64,000 nucleotides of DNA from Trametopsis cervina (Eukaryota; Basidiomycota; Agaricomycetes; Polyporales; Irpicaceae). The notes under the pieces were generated by a model. The model was not told the DNA's origin. It saw nothing but the letters and a program-made list of their open reading frames with translations, and ran no database searches. Each line of letters begins with the position of its first letter. The first letter of the stretch is position 1. A program made the position numbers and the translations under genes. This document shows positions 1-11,683 of the stretch, piece by piece. The DNA lies in contig MU278366.1 in NCBI GenBank assembly GCA_022385755.1, positions 475,673 to 539,672 of the forward strand. Reading direction: 5' to 3'.

Positions 1-2
1 CA

Positions 3-314
3 ACCACCCGCACATGCCACCAGTCGAGTGGCTCCTCCTCAGGCACCAGAACAGACCTTCCCGGACAGAACTCACGGCCGGTAAGTAGGGATTTATTTAT
101 GGCCTTGTATCAATACCTGAGTTCCGCGAAAGGAATGAGTCCGTCGTCGAAGAGAAGCGCGGCTTCGTTCCCACCCGTCGGTATGTCCTCCATCTTCTGT
201 ATTATTTACTACACCTCTCATCGGTTTATCAGTGTTCGCGAGCAACCAGGAGGTCGCGACAGCATTAGCGATGTAAGTCGTCAGAACCCGGTTTTGAATG
301 CGACGTATAATTGA
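3..314 (+). CDS. 3' end of an unrecognised gene (partial)
   Basis: This looks like the last exons of a gene entering from the left edge. A consistent model is join(3..80,122..180,233..314). The donor at 81 (GTAAGT) and the donor at 181 (GTATGT) are good fungal signals, and the exons join in one frame to a TGA at 312-314. The middle exon encodes a charged peptide rich in Glu and Arg. The first intron would be only 41 bp, slightly short for this genome, so the first junction is the weakest part. No family is recognisable from about 70 residues. An alternative is that the real end lies at a different splice site near 270, where another GTAAGT occurs. Confidence 0.35.
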   Translation, partial: TTRTCHQSSGSSSGTRTDLPGQNSRPVSRDLFMALYQYLSSAKGMSPSSKRSAASFPPVGMSSIFCIIYYTSHRFISVREQPGGRDSISDVSRQNPVLNATYN

Positions 315-616
315 CTATTGGGCAGATTCTCTCTTTTAACTAAGGGGTCTGACTGAAATTGAAATCGTGTGGAATAATAGGTGTACATGAAGGGTACATA
401 TGTCGCTAAGTAGTTTTGTTTTGTGTCAACCATTTCTTGGAAAGGGTTGAATACGCTGTCATGAATGAAATTGTTGTTTTCTTCCCAGAACTTACGCCTC
501 TCTCATATATCTCAATAGCAAAGGACTAGATACTATCCCGCGGGGTGAACCGCGCTCTCCCGCGCCGCTCGCAAAAATGAAACAGTTCGAGTTAGCCCGC
601 ATGGATAAAATCTCAG
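315..616. other. Intergenic spacer before the tRNA gene
   Basis: Contains no supportable coding region. It would hold the 3' UTR of the partial gene on the left and, from about 540 on, a GC-rich stretch downstream of the tRNA gene's 3' end. Confidence 0.6.
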
Positions 617-712
617 TGGTGGCGGCGAGGTTCGAACTCGCGCGGACTTACGCCCATTGGGAATCAAGATAAACTTAAATCCAACGCCTTAGACCAACTC
701 GGCCACGCCACC
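617..712 (-). tRNA. tRNA-Leu (anticodon UAA) with a short intron
   Basis: On the minus strand the sequence folds as a class II (long variable arm) tRNA. A 7-bp acceptor stem pairs 706-712 with 618-624, and 617 is the discriminator A. The D arm has GCC/GGC, and the T arm carries the GTTCGAA B-box. The anticodon TAA lies at 675-677. An intron of about 11 nt (663-673) interrupts the anticodon loop one base 3' of the anticodon, the standard nuclear position. With this intron the last pair of the anticodon stem is an A-C mismatch, or the intron boundary is off by one. The long variable arm fits leucine identity. The intron would be removed by the Sen endonuclease, one subunit of which (Sen34) is encoded at 27819-28948. 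Confidence 0.9.
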
Positions 713-2707
713 CTCAGTCAATCGATCGGCCACAACCATCGATATCATTGGGGGCATGAACATTGACCGGGTAGAATGCTTTTGCCGCAGCGGACCGTAA
801 CCCGAGCGGTCACGTCACGGGCGCGTTCAAATTGAACATGGGCCAAACAACGCGTCAACAAGGACCGTGTCTTAATGAACGCGACGAGCCACTTTCGTGT
901 CTCAACGCCTCACGTCATACCCTCGCACCCACGTATGGTTGTGGAACATGTATCCATACCCAGGAACATTGTCGGTGTGTTTTAATCTGATAAACCGTTG
1001 GTATCGGAGGTTGCGCACTCAAAGGGCGGCAGCGAGAAAGAGGCATCGCGAGCACAGGTTTGCTCTATAAGTGCGGCTGTGTAGCGGGGACGAGTAAAGC
1101 CCGGCTGAACATGAATGTTTCGGCCTGCGTCTTATGCAGACAATGGCGGCAGTCGAAAGCGCGTCGGGATGATATCGCTCATCATTGCACCACCGTGAAT
1201 TACACTTCGATGGAGATGATGAACTGAGCTAAGCCGGTGCGGGAAATTGTTGGCGGCGACGACATTGCCGTGGAGTGAAGAGCGCGTTCGTCAAGTGTTC
1301 GTCAGCGGTTCTGCGAATGACACATCTGCGGCATATCTGCAATGTACCGTGAAGTTCGTAGTCAGGCAGGAGGGCAGCCATGGGCAAGTTTGACCATAAA
1401 AAGGATATAGCACTGTCAGCACATCTCACTACTGTCCATATTCGATAGATACACTTGTGACGGGCCATGCCAAGTAGTCTTTACATCCTGGTAATGAATA
1501 TGTAGAGCAACGACGAGGAACTGCCGTGATATACAAAATGAAATCGATAAGGGCAGGGTAGATACGATGATGGACGTGTGGACAATAGGTCTCCAACGGC
1601 CACTCCACAGGGTCATTTTGTGATGCAGAGAGTCCGGCACGAGCTGGGTCAGAATTGTTGAAGACCAGAGTGACCATTCTTGTTCTGTCACAGACTCGCA
1701 AAGTGGCAACGCAGGATTATGTAACTCCAAACCGAACATGAACCAAATAACGCGTAAACAACAACCCTATATGGTTGCGCTATTTTCCTCCTGCTCTTGC
1801 TGGCACTCCTCCTCCCTGCCTCAACATCTCTAATTTCTGCGAAACCATATCATCGTGAGTACATCTCTGCACCTGTTCTGGCCCTTAGTGCGTGGTGTAT
1901 GCGCAGAGTTTGGAAGAGGCGGCCAAGTCGGGGATGTTGGCGGACCCACAGAGGTCAACACAACACCAACAGACTGCCCCGCCTATTTCTCACCCTTACG
2001 TGACATCAACTCGTGTTCGTCGCCTGTTCATGGGCTACTGCCATCTCGCGCGCCTTGTTTCCTCCGAGTTCTGTCGAGCTAACATACACTCATTCGCACC
2101 CCAGGCGCGGCCTCCTCCGTCCAAGACCTTCGTTCACGAGACATATCAAGCACACAGTAAGTCATCATCACTTTGTGAACCAAACATGTCAGGCATATCA
2201 GCACGCAACGTGCTTGATCTGGGTTCCAAATGGTCGAACAATGGGCATTCCAATCCCAAGTTTCCCCCGCTGCTGTGCCTCCGAGCTCCTGGCACAATAG
2301 GCTTAGACCCCTGAGCCACATTGCATCTGTCCCGGAGGGACCGTATCACCTTAATCGTCCAGTTTATCATGATCTCTTTGCTCCGGTCTGGGCATATGCT
2401 GACGCCACGACTTTGTGTTTGCAGCCGGTCTTCCCAAAGAAGACTATACGCGACAAATCTACGAAATACCGAGCATACGACTGCGCTCCGCGAGATTCAA
2501 GATTTGAGATTCGGGCCACAAAGAGTTGTTGATATTCATCCCGGTTCGTCTTGCCACCCATACCTCTTTGGGATGTTGTTCTGACCTCTCTCTGTGCTCT
2601 CTCCTTCGCCTCTGCGCATGTGGTCTTTGTACACGAACCTCACGATTGCACGACCTGTATCGATAATACGTCCTTGTTGTACACTATCCCGCACCTTCCA
2701 CTTTGGC
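713..2707. other. 2 kb gene-poor spacer upstream of cdc25
   Basis: Overlapping open frames of 60-140 codons occur on both strands, but none shows a recognisable domain, a coherent splice structure or a convincing start. Two imperfect direct repeats of about 30 bp lie at 833-866 and 1736-1767. The last few hundred bases should contain the promoter and 5' UTR of the Cdc25 gene. Confidence 0.5.
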
Positions 2708-5414
2708 ATGGCACCGAACAGACCCATTAAACGCCCGCGCGCGGCCACACAGAGCAACTTCCGCCTCCCACTACCCGCCGCCTTCCTCGTCACGAAGGCC
2801 ACGAATCGTTTCACGATGCCCCTCTTCATGCGTTCCCAACCATTGAGCGCGTTCCCCAGCCGTAGGGACGAGATCGACGCGTTCCTTTCGTCTGAAGTCG
2901 AACTTCAACTGGAGGACTCCTTCGCGTCCAACATGTCCCTCCATTCGCCCCCTCAATCCAGACGCGAGATAGGCCTCCCGTCCGAAGACTCACGCGACTA
3001 CACTCCGATGGATATCTCCCCGGCTCCCCAACGCGTCCTCGCCACCTCCAAAGTCCAACCATACCGATACGACGAGGACCTAACCGCGCGTCTACCCCCC
3101 GCCCCCAAGGTCGTTACAGGCCGGCCACGCTCAAACACCGCCTCGGGTACCCAGAGACTCTTCGGAAAAGATGTCAGCAACAACAGAGATAGCGGGTATG
3201 TGGTGGTTAGCAGCAAGAGTAGCGACAAGGACAAGGCCTCTGAGAAGGCCGGGAAGAAGCTTCAGAGGGCAGCGTTGCCCTTTGAGTGGATGCAGAGTGC
3301 AGCCCCCGAACCCAGTCTGCGCGATCAGTCTATGCTATCCAGTGCTACGAAGGTATGTCTCGCAGTCTCATACGCGCTCGATCATCGTTCTCAACGTTAA
3401 TCTCACATTGTCAGCCCATGGACATTTCAACCTCGCCCATCGAACCGATGGACGTGGACATGTCATACGCGTCGATCTCGTCGTCAGCCCCCGAGTCCCC
3501 TGCTCCCCTGTCAGCCGCACCTACCATCACCCAGTTCAACGTCAATCCTCGCTACGTTGGTACCCCCGAGTCGCCAGCGGCGCGTGAGCGGTCTCTCAGC
3601 AACCTATTTTATGAGTCGGTATCCCCCCGTCGGCGCTCTATTGATGGCACGCGACCACAGTTACACCAGTTCAATGATATTAGCGCTGAGGTTGAAAGCC
3701 CTCAACAGCCCCTGCACAAGAAGAAGCGTTCCTATTCTCCTCCCTCCAGTGTGAGGAGACCGCATCACCTCCTGCTGAACGATGATGCGTTATCGTCTTC
3801 CCCAGGGCTGATGTCCTCCCCCTCAGTCCTCAAGCTCGAGAGGTTGGCTGCTCGCCCAGTGGCCCGTACTCTTGCTGTCGGAGACCCATTGGGCTTGAAC
3901 GCCAACAACAAACGTCCTCGCAGGCCTGTTCTGAGCGCCATGGTGACGCCAGGCGACATGGAGAGCATGTTGCACACGGCTCTTCCACAAATGGAGAGTG
4001 CGGCTGGCGCGGAAGACCGAGAGAGGGAAAAGGGTCGGGAGGCCGACGTGAAGCTGAGGCCCAGCGAACGCGTCCTGCCTCCTGTCCGCCGCGCATTCTC
4101 TGCCATGATCCCCGCCTCGATTAACCCCATGGAGCAGTCGTTCTCGTCTGAGGGGGACTCGGTGTCGATGGATGGCCCCGACATGAGCTCGCCTGCACAG
4201 GCGTATGCCAGACGTCAACACGTGAAGACCATCCGTCGCTGCGACGGGACGGACGACTTCAGGAGCATCACTGGTGCTACCGCCTTGCTCAAGCGCGATG
4301 GTGAGATGAGGGCACCCAGGAAGAGCCAGGAGAAGGTCGAGAAGCCTGTTGTCACTGAGAGGAACACGCCGAGAAGCAAGTACCTGACTGGCCTGAGCGG
4401 GTTCGGAGACAACGAGGCTCATGGAAAGATCTTGCCTTGCCATCGCGTGCGTGAGGACGGCCTGATGAGGATCACTGTGCAGACGGTACGTCACCATCTT
4501 ATCTCGTCTGTGCCCGATAAGAGTAACAGCTCACTATCTCATCTAGGTCAACGACTTGATCGACGGCAAGTTCGACTCCCAGATCGCTGCGTTCCACGTT
4601 ATCGACTGCCGGTTCGACTACGAGTACAACGGAGGCCACATCCCTGGAGCTATCAACATCAACACTACCGTCGGCGTCGAGGAGCTCCTGTTGGGCGCTG
4701 CTATGCCCAAGCCTAAGCCCTCGATCAGCGGTGACGGTGATAAGAAGACGGTGCTCGTGTTCCACTGCGAATTCAGCTGCAAGAGAGCCCCGACCTTGTA
4801 AGCTTTCATCTCCCTCGCGACCGTCTCGTGTCCTGTTTAGTCCAGCGCTAACAACAGCCAATAGCGCAAAGCATCTCCGCTCCAAGGACCGCTCGTTGAA
4901 CAACCACGTGTACCCTCGTATCCACTATCCCGAGGTGTACATTCTCGAGGGTGGGTACTGCAAGTACTACAAGACTACGGGCGAGCGCTGCGAGCCCCGT
5001 GCGTACGTGAGGATGGACGATCCCGTGCACGCCGCCTCGCGTAAGGAGGACCTGGACCAGTTCCGTAAGGGCAAGTTCGGACGCACCAAGTCGTACGCGT
5101 ACGGCGACGGCAAGAACGGCATGATGGCTCCCGCTGTGCCCAAGCGCAACAGCGCCCCGTCTGGCCAGGTCAGCACCCTGTTCGTCGCCGGGAACGCTGC
5201 GAGGACGAGGAGGACCAACGGTCTCCTGCAGACGCTTCAAGAGGACTCGAGTGGCGCTCAACATAGCGAGGACGAAGACACTGACATCGGCGACAGCCCG
5301 TGCCCTCCTCCGACTAAAGCTGTAGGCGTCATCTTTAAGGGAAAGAAGATCCCCCGCGCCCCCCTGGCTAGAGCCGAAACGTATGGACCTGCGAGGATGA
5401 CACTTGGCTATTGA
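2708..5414 (+). CDS. cdc25: M-phase inducer phosphatase Cdc25
   Basis: Four exons, join(2708..3352,3415..4485,4547..4797,4865..5414), give 838 residues. Cdc25 removes the inhibitory phosphates from Thr/Tyr of the Cdk1 ATP loop and triggers mitosis. The N-terminal ~550 residues are Ser/Pro-rich and low in complexity, as expected for the regulatory region. The C-terminal rhodanese-fold catalytic domain starts near residue 560. It contains the family motif around Asp592-Cys593 (VIDCRF), a GGHIPGAIN segment, and the active-site loop HCEFSCKRAPT with nucleophile Cys646 and phosphate-binding Arg652 (Cys-X5-Arg). The segment after it (NNHVYPRIHYPEVYILEGGY) is typical of Cdc25. The start is the first ATG with a good context. 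In-frame ATGs at 2618 and 2816 are alternatives. A basic, Ser-rich tail of about 150 residues follows the domain. Confidence 0.95.
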
Positions 5415-6719
5415 GCTTCAACATCCACCTTACGACCTCAAGTTATAATATCTCTGCCTCCAGTTATGCTCTATGCCTTATGTCTCCTCCAAGTCCTACG
5501 TAGAAAAAACAACACCAAGACACCCACGTCATATCGTCAAGACACCCGAAAGCCGAAAGATTCCTGCCTGCTCTGCGCTGAAGGCCACGCTTCAAGTTAA
5601 CATCTATGTCAAGCCCCTCGTTCTCCGAGGAAACAATACCTTTGCGCTATCAAACATCGCGACCAAGCCTCATCATCTGCCGATGAGCCACCCTCAATTC
5701 TCAACACCCGCACACTTTCCTGGCGCAACCGTCAGCCACGTAACCTGTAAGCACGCGCTCTCAGCCGTTGGACGACCTCAAGATCACGCACGAATCTATC
5801 CAACCATTTGGACCTGGCCCCGTTCTCCCGATATCGACGTGGGCGGTCCGCCCTGTATCCATCCAGAACCCATCTCATCATCCATTTGTCTCTATATAAT
5901 CTGCAAGCATGGACGGTCCTGCGCCGGCGATCCATCCCAGCATTCTTCACACGCTTTTCAATCACTTTCTTGTTCTCTCCCATCTCCCATTGGCTTCCTG
6001 TTTTGTCGTCTCGCGTCTCCTCCATTTTTGCATGGTTTCTCTGGCTCGCTGCTGGAGGACCGGCCTTCTCTCGTGTCTCTGTTATCCTCGCTGTACAATT
6101 CGTCGTCTCGCTGTTTCTGTTCCATCTCTGTTTCACCTTGCCCCTTGTTCTCGTCTGCCTCTCTACTTGCTTTCTTGTTTCACACTTCTGAATACTTGAA
6201 GCGGACATCTATCCTTTTTGTGCTTGATTCTCTTGAGTCCCGAAGACTGCAGAGAGTGAGCCTTGCATTCCCACAGACTATCCTTGTTCTGTTTTGGTAT
6301 ACTCCTCTTTGGTGTTGAGTCGGTCTAAAGGTTACTGTTCGCGCAACGTCCCCCTGCGTCTCTGCTGCTCATCGCCTGTCTCGGTAATACACACATATAT
6401 TTATCATCGCACGGCTTCGGCCCACATATTATATTATTCATCCCCTCGACTGTTTACCCAAATGTTCGCTGGCGGGTGATACTGTAATGCGGATCTGAAA
6501 CGGGTTGGAGGGCGGCACATACCCAATCGTGCTCGCTCCCTTCCCACGATCTGGGCTCAGTAGTCAGGCCCCAGCCTTGCACTCGGCCACTAACAGCGCT
6601 CGTTCTCATGTCAATACCCGCAACAAATGTTGGCGAGCTCGTCACTGCACTTACGTACATGACAGATATGACATCGCCAAGTTTTTGCAGAGCAATGGGT
6701 TGAACAGAACCATGTCACT
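5415..6719. other. Pyrimidine-rich spacer between cdc25 and the methyltransferase gene
   Basis: Contains the cdc25 3' region, then a TATATAA-like element at 5892-5899 followed by strongly CT-rich DNA to about 6260. Such pyrimidine-rich tracts are typical of fungal core promoters and long 5' UTRs, so this is probably the promoter/leader of the gene starting at 6720. A 281-codon open frame (5473-6318) spans it, but its composition is that of stop-poor CT-rich DNA and it has no domain. Confidence 0.45.
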
Positions 6720-9207
6720 ATGTCCCATGCCAGCTTGTCGACGCTAGGGCGCGTTCTGCACCGACACGAGTCGCTCAAGCGGCACTCGAACGTGCCAACG
6801 AGCCCGCTCTCGTGCCCAGCACCGTACGCCGCCGACCCTGCGCTGGATGCAGAAGGCCACCCGGAGGGGACGCCAGCGGAAATCCCGCCGCACAAGCGGT
6901 GGAAGTGCCAGTATGGGTCCAAGCTGCATCGCTTCCCTCGCGAAGAGGTACCGTGGCCCTTCGCGTACAACAGGGAAGTGCTCGAATGGTACGTGCTGTG
7001 TTCGGTTTATAGCATGCTGTCCTCTCTAGCGAGTCCTTTAAGCTTTCCTGGACCCACATCCGCATATATACGCTTCGTCATCACTTTTGATCGGATAGCA
7101 GTGATTGGGTTGACGTTCAAATTCGGGTCTTGTTGATTTTGCAGGAGCCTCATCGACGCACCGTTGGTGAAGGCCGTTGTGGAGTCGCCTGAATTCGTCG
7201 AGTTCCAGGCGAGAGTGTTTCCGAACGGAGTCCCGACACGATGTCTGGATTTGGGAACCACGGTGAGCAATGTTCATTTCCGTCGTACAATGTGTCGCGC
7301 TTTGCTAATTGCATGCGACTCGGCAACTAGCTCGGAACATGGGTGATAGATACGGCGAAGACGTTCCCGCAATGTACTTTCGTAAGCCCTTGACATACCG
7401 CGCACATTAACTCCCTTTTCATGGCAGTCGAATAGATTGGCTTTGACTTGATGGACGTGCAGATAGACCTGCGGTACGTCGAGCCTGATGTTGCGGAACG
7501 TATTTCATGGGTCCATGGCAATTTGTGAGCACACGTTTGGTGCATACCCAGGTTATTCTTACCGTTGAATTATCTTGTGTCCAACAGCTTAGAGTTTCCG
7601 CTCCCATTTGAGGACGACGAGTTCGACTGGATCCATCTTGCGGGGGTTGCGCTGGCCGTACCCGAGCACAAGGTTTGTTTCCCTGCTGTGTCTTCCATGA
7701 GCATATACTGACTTGCTATCATAGTGGACAGCGCTATTTGAGGTGCGTTCAATCGTTCTATATGGGGGCCACTGGCTATAATCTGTGCAGGAACTCCACC
7801 GGATACTAAAACCTGGTGGTATCATTGAGATGCTTCAACAAGGTACGTCCTTCCCTGTCCAACTTGTATCGTGAGCTTACGTCGTGAAATTCTCAGACGC
7901 AATGTTCCCCGTCTTGCCCCGGTGGTTCACAGGTCCACTGCACGAGCACATCGAGCACCGGACTAATCTACGTACCGACTCGCGGTGGTCGTACGTTCCA
8001 GCTCTGGAGGTCTCCCCAGAAGTGCCACATGTGTATGTGCTATTAGAGGAGCTGTTTAACGAAGTATTCGACACTCGTTTCATCAACCGCACGCCCAGTT
8101 GTGAGTTCACACATGCATCGCAAAGATCGTCATCCTCATACTCACGATGTGCTCAGCGATTCTGCCAAATTACTTCCTCAGTGTATTCTCAAAAGTAATA
8201 TCTCCCCCTACGCTGCGCATGCCTATGCCGCCTGTTGCCCCTCTTATCCCTAAAGCTTGGCAATATCAATGCAGCCAAGCAATGTCTGGCACGACTTCAG
8301 ATCCACTCGACCCATCGACATACTTCATTCCCAGTGCAAGTTCGTCGGACACCGATTCGCTAGATACATTGTCCATGCGTACGGCGACGAGCAGAGACAA
8401 CCATAGCATGAGCACAACTGAAGATACATTCGAAGAGTCTGTCCTCAGACAACTCCATATGTTGAAGAAGAACTCGGAAGACGGCTCTCCAAGACCCGAC
8501 CTGCACCGCTCGTTACCCCCCATCCACACGTCGTGGAACAGGGTCTCGCAGACCCAACCGCCAACGCCCCACGCCCGCACTCGCACCGCCTCCGTCCGTC
8601 GCTCAGCGGTAACGGGCTCGCCACGCCCAAGCGAGCGCTCGATCTTCCAGAACGCGCTGCAAGACGCGACGCAGCTCGGCGGCGAGCTCGCGGGGAAACT
8701 ATTTCGGACGGAGAGGCTGATGAAGATGGGCGACGAGGTGCTGTTCATGCATCTACACCAGGCTTCGCGTCTCGTGTTCGCGTGCAAGGAGGCGATGTGG
8801 GATGAGCTGGAGAAGATGGTTCGAAGGAAGGATGAGCGGTTGGAGCCGCATGGGTGGCGCGCGGATGTCGATTGGGATATTGGGGACAGCAGGCGCAGGT
8901 TCGACGGGCTGTTTGAGGGATACAGACAGTGAGTCTTCTCGTCTCTCTTGTGTATGATCCTGTGATCTGAACGTCATCCTGAAACGTCCGCCAATGCAGT
9001 GATATAGGCGTTCGCCTCTCGTTCTGGCATTCGCTAATAAAAGTCGGATGGTCGTTCCCGGTGCAGAATCCCCTAACACCTTCGGAAAAGTGGCAGGAAG
9101 ATATGCTCAGGCAGGCGATACTGGAGGCGCGAAAAGACGCGACAGAGGAGGAATTCAACACGCCGACGAGGTCGATACGGATGCTAATCGGTGTCAAGGG
9201 GCAGTGA
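6720..9207 (+). CDS. SAM-dependent methyltransferase-fold protein
   Basis: Ten exons, join(6720..6988,7145..7262,7331..7381,7436..7524,7588..7672,7725..7742,7791..7842,7897..8100,8157..8928,9000..9207), give 621 residues in a clean frame. Exon 6 has only 18 nt. The class I methyltransferase core lies at about residues 120-215. Motif I (LDLGTTLGTW) covers residues 124-133, an acidic ribose-binding residue follows in IGFDLMD, a PFEDDEFDWIHL segment matches motif II/post-II, and LKPGG is the classic motif III loop. The first Gly of the usual GxGxG is partly replaced (GTTLG). The middle of the protein is a long Ser/Thr/Pro-rich insert, and the C-terminal part is helical. This layout is seen in a lineage-expanded Agaricomycete methyltransferase family of unknown substrate. 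No substrate can be assigned from sequence. Confidence 0.8.
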
Positions 9208-9401
9208 AGCGTTATTGGTATACTTAGGTGGGTGTCGCACCTTAGTCTAGCGGCAACACTGCTGACGGGGTGCACAGATTATAAGGACTTGCGTTCATTA
9301 TCTTATTCTATTATATGCTTCCCAATTAGAGGTGTCGTCTGCGACTAAAAGTACAATCTCCACGAGCGTTGTTACACTAGATTTAGCTGCTATTTATTTA
9401 T

Positions 9402-10314
9402 TTATGCAGTCGCCTTCAACTTCTGCACGAACTCCGTGCCAAGGCTGTTCGCGCACATGGGGTTTGCACCGGAGATGAGCTCTCTGTCGACGGTAATGCT
9501 CCCCAGCTTCTTCCCGACGGTGGAGATCATTTCAGCACCCTCATTCGCCAGTGTAGACTCGACTTTGGCGGGCAACTCCCCGCCCTTGAGGGACTCGATC
9601 AGAGATTCCTCTGCGTCGGACCAAGAGGTCATCTTGTATCCCTTGTAGGCAAAGCCTGCCGAGTTGGGAGCGTGTTTCGTAGACAGGAGGGCGAAGGGTC
9701 CGTGGCACAGTGTGGCTGCAAGGCACGCAAGAGAGTCGTGTGAGCCACCGCTGTTGACCACGAAACTCAAGAAGCACTCACCAGTTGGCTTTTGACTATC
9801 GTGGAAGTGTAACAGAATCCTGCCGAGATCGGCGTTCTCTCCCAAATCGGTGAGAGGGGCGTGCCCGCCTGGGATGAACACTCCCAAGAAGGTAGAGAGC
9901 TCCTGGTCCGTGATGGACGAGAACGGGCGCGGGGAGGAGAGGTTGTTCTCCGTGCTCATCTTGTCGAATAATTTCTGGTCGCGGCTCTTCGAGATAAAGT
10001 TGCCCATGTAAGCGACAAATGTAGACTCGGAGAGCGGGTCGATGCTGGGGCCTTTGCCTGTCGGCGAGGCGAACTACGCAGGGGTGATCGTCAGCAGGCT
10101 GTGGAGAAGCAAAGCGCATAAACTGTGAACTCACTGTAACATCGTACCCGGCGTCCAGAATTTGTTGCAGAGGTTTGGTGAGCTCCTGCAGGAACACGCC
10201 GGTAGGCTCTCGACTGGTTTCGCCGTCTGGCTTGTTGACTACGAAGTGGTCCGCGTCGGAGAGAACGACGAGGACCTTTCCCTTCGATGTGCTGGGGACG
10301 TTAAATGAAGCCAT
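9402..10314 (-). CDS. DJ-1/PfpI family protein (Hsp31-like, class I glutamine amidotransferase fold)
   Basis: Three exons on the minus strand, complement(join(9402..9715,9782..10073,10135..10314)), give 261 residues. The protein has the DJ-1/PfpI fold: GKVLVVLSDADHF at the N-terminus, a GVFIPGGHAP glycine loop in the middle, and the nucleophile elbow ATLCHGP with Cys161 followed by His162. Length and the inserted cap segments fit the Hsp31/glyoxalase III-like branch of about 230-260 residues rather than the short DJ-1 type. Family members act as glutathione-independent glyoxalases, deglycase-like enzymes or stress chaperones in the cytosol; which applies here is not visible. The second intron (66 bp) is a multiple of three and open. 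It was removed because it has perfect GTGAGT/CAG ends and would disrupt the nucleophile elbow. Confidence 0.92.
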
Positions 10315-11683
10315 CTCGGTATTATTTCTGGTAAGGTATGGATCGTTATGGGTCAGCTGGTATGTGGGATCACAGACGGTCTTGCGCGAACGTACTTATA
10401 GTGGTCGGTGGAGCGGAAAGCAGTATACGCCTGTGACGTAGAGGTAGCCACGAATAATGTACCGTGCTCGCTGGGATAAACGGTCCATCCTCAACGTTGT
10501 TGACCATTCGTGAACCATGCTCGTAGACGTTACGAATGATGCGAGGAGTCTGGGTAAGCGATGTGCGCGCTCCGGAATGTATATGGGCGCTACTGATATG
10601 TGGTCGCTCTAGATTTCGATCAAACTGGCCAGCGTACCCATCTCCAAATCCCAACTTGTGCTTGCACTACACACATCACATTCGATATGCTCGCTCGTCG
10701 ATAATTCTGTGTACTGATGTTGAGATGACTCTGGTAAATTATTTTGAAACATGGTATACTACTCCAGTACATCGGAAACATGCCGGCGAACACACCTCGA
10801 CATGGGAGAGGTTTCAGGCCCAGTCCAAACTATCTCCTACCACGTTGTTGTCTGTGAAGGAAATCTCTGACGCTTATTTGCACTCCTTATTATGGGCAAA
10901 AACTGTACACGCACGTACTTACTGGTGTGTGCCGTCCCACTGCTAGAGTTCTCTCTCCGTGTTGAAAGTTTGATTCTCTCTGTTTCACAACACTCTCCTT
11001 TCACAGACCCTTAACAGGCTATCACAGGTTCCTGTTCCTGCATCAAGGCCGCAACTTGGGACATCTGCATTCAGGGGCACAGAACAGATAGCTTGTTGGA
11101 AATAACGAGTTACCATCTCCAAACGGGCGCGATAATTATAAATCCCTCACCACCCGTGGGCTCGTATGGACCATAAGAGGTGTGAGGTCTAATTATCTCA
11201 ATAGCATCGAAACAGATCCGCGATTGCGCTGTTCAAGCTGTGGCGGGTCCGAAGCTGTTGCCGCCAATGCCCAGCGCAAGGCGACATCTCCGAGAGACAG
11301 TCCCGCAGAGCCATTCTGACAACGTGAGCGTATTGGCCGTCCAGGCCCTGACACAGCGACCTGCACCCATATTTTTGTGTCTTAGCTCTCACGACGCCCA
11401 TAGGCGCAGTGAAAGCAGAGCTTATTCGGGCTTTGCATCACTCACCTTGTGCCGCCCAAATCTTTGTTACGAAGATGCTCATGCAACATACCCACAGCAC
11501 GCCCTGGCCAATGCTGCGGTGCGTTTGGGCCGCCATGAAGCGGTGGAAGCGTGATTGGAGCGTTGGAAATTAGAGAGAGACTGACTGCTATAATATGGGC
11601 TGTCGGCTGCCTGAGAGCCTCGAGTCGCAGCCGCGCTTCCTGCATTCCAACTACAGGAAGGTCGTCTAAAGTAATAAGCTATA
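10315..11683. other. Intergenic spacer, no supported gene
   Basis: Only short open frames without domains are present. The last ~130 bp form the promoter of the first DUF6533 gene and contain an inverted CCAAT box (ATTGG, in 11553-11570). This is shared in sequence and position with the promoter of the second copy. Confidence 0.5.

Noticed and set aside
3823..4497. 224-codon minus-strand frame
   Set aside because: Antisense shadow of the Cdc25 regulatory region.
9716..9781. Reading through the 66-bp segment of the DJ-1/PfpI gene as coding
   Set aside because: It is open and in frame, but it has perfect splice ends and would insert 22 residues directly before the catalytic Cys elbow.
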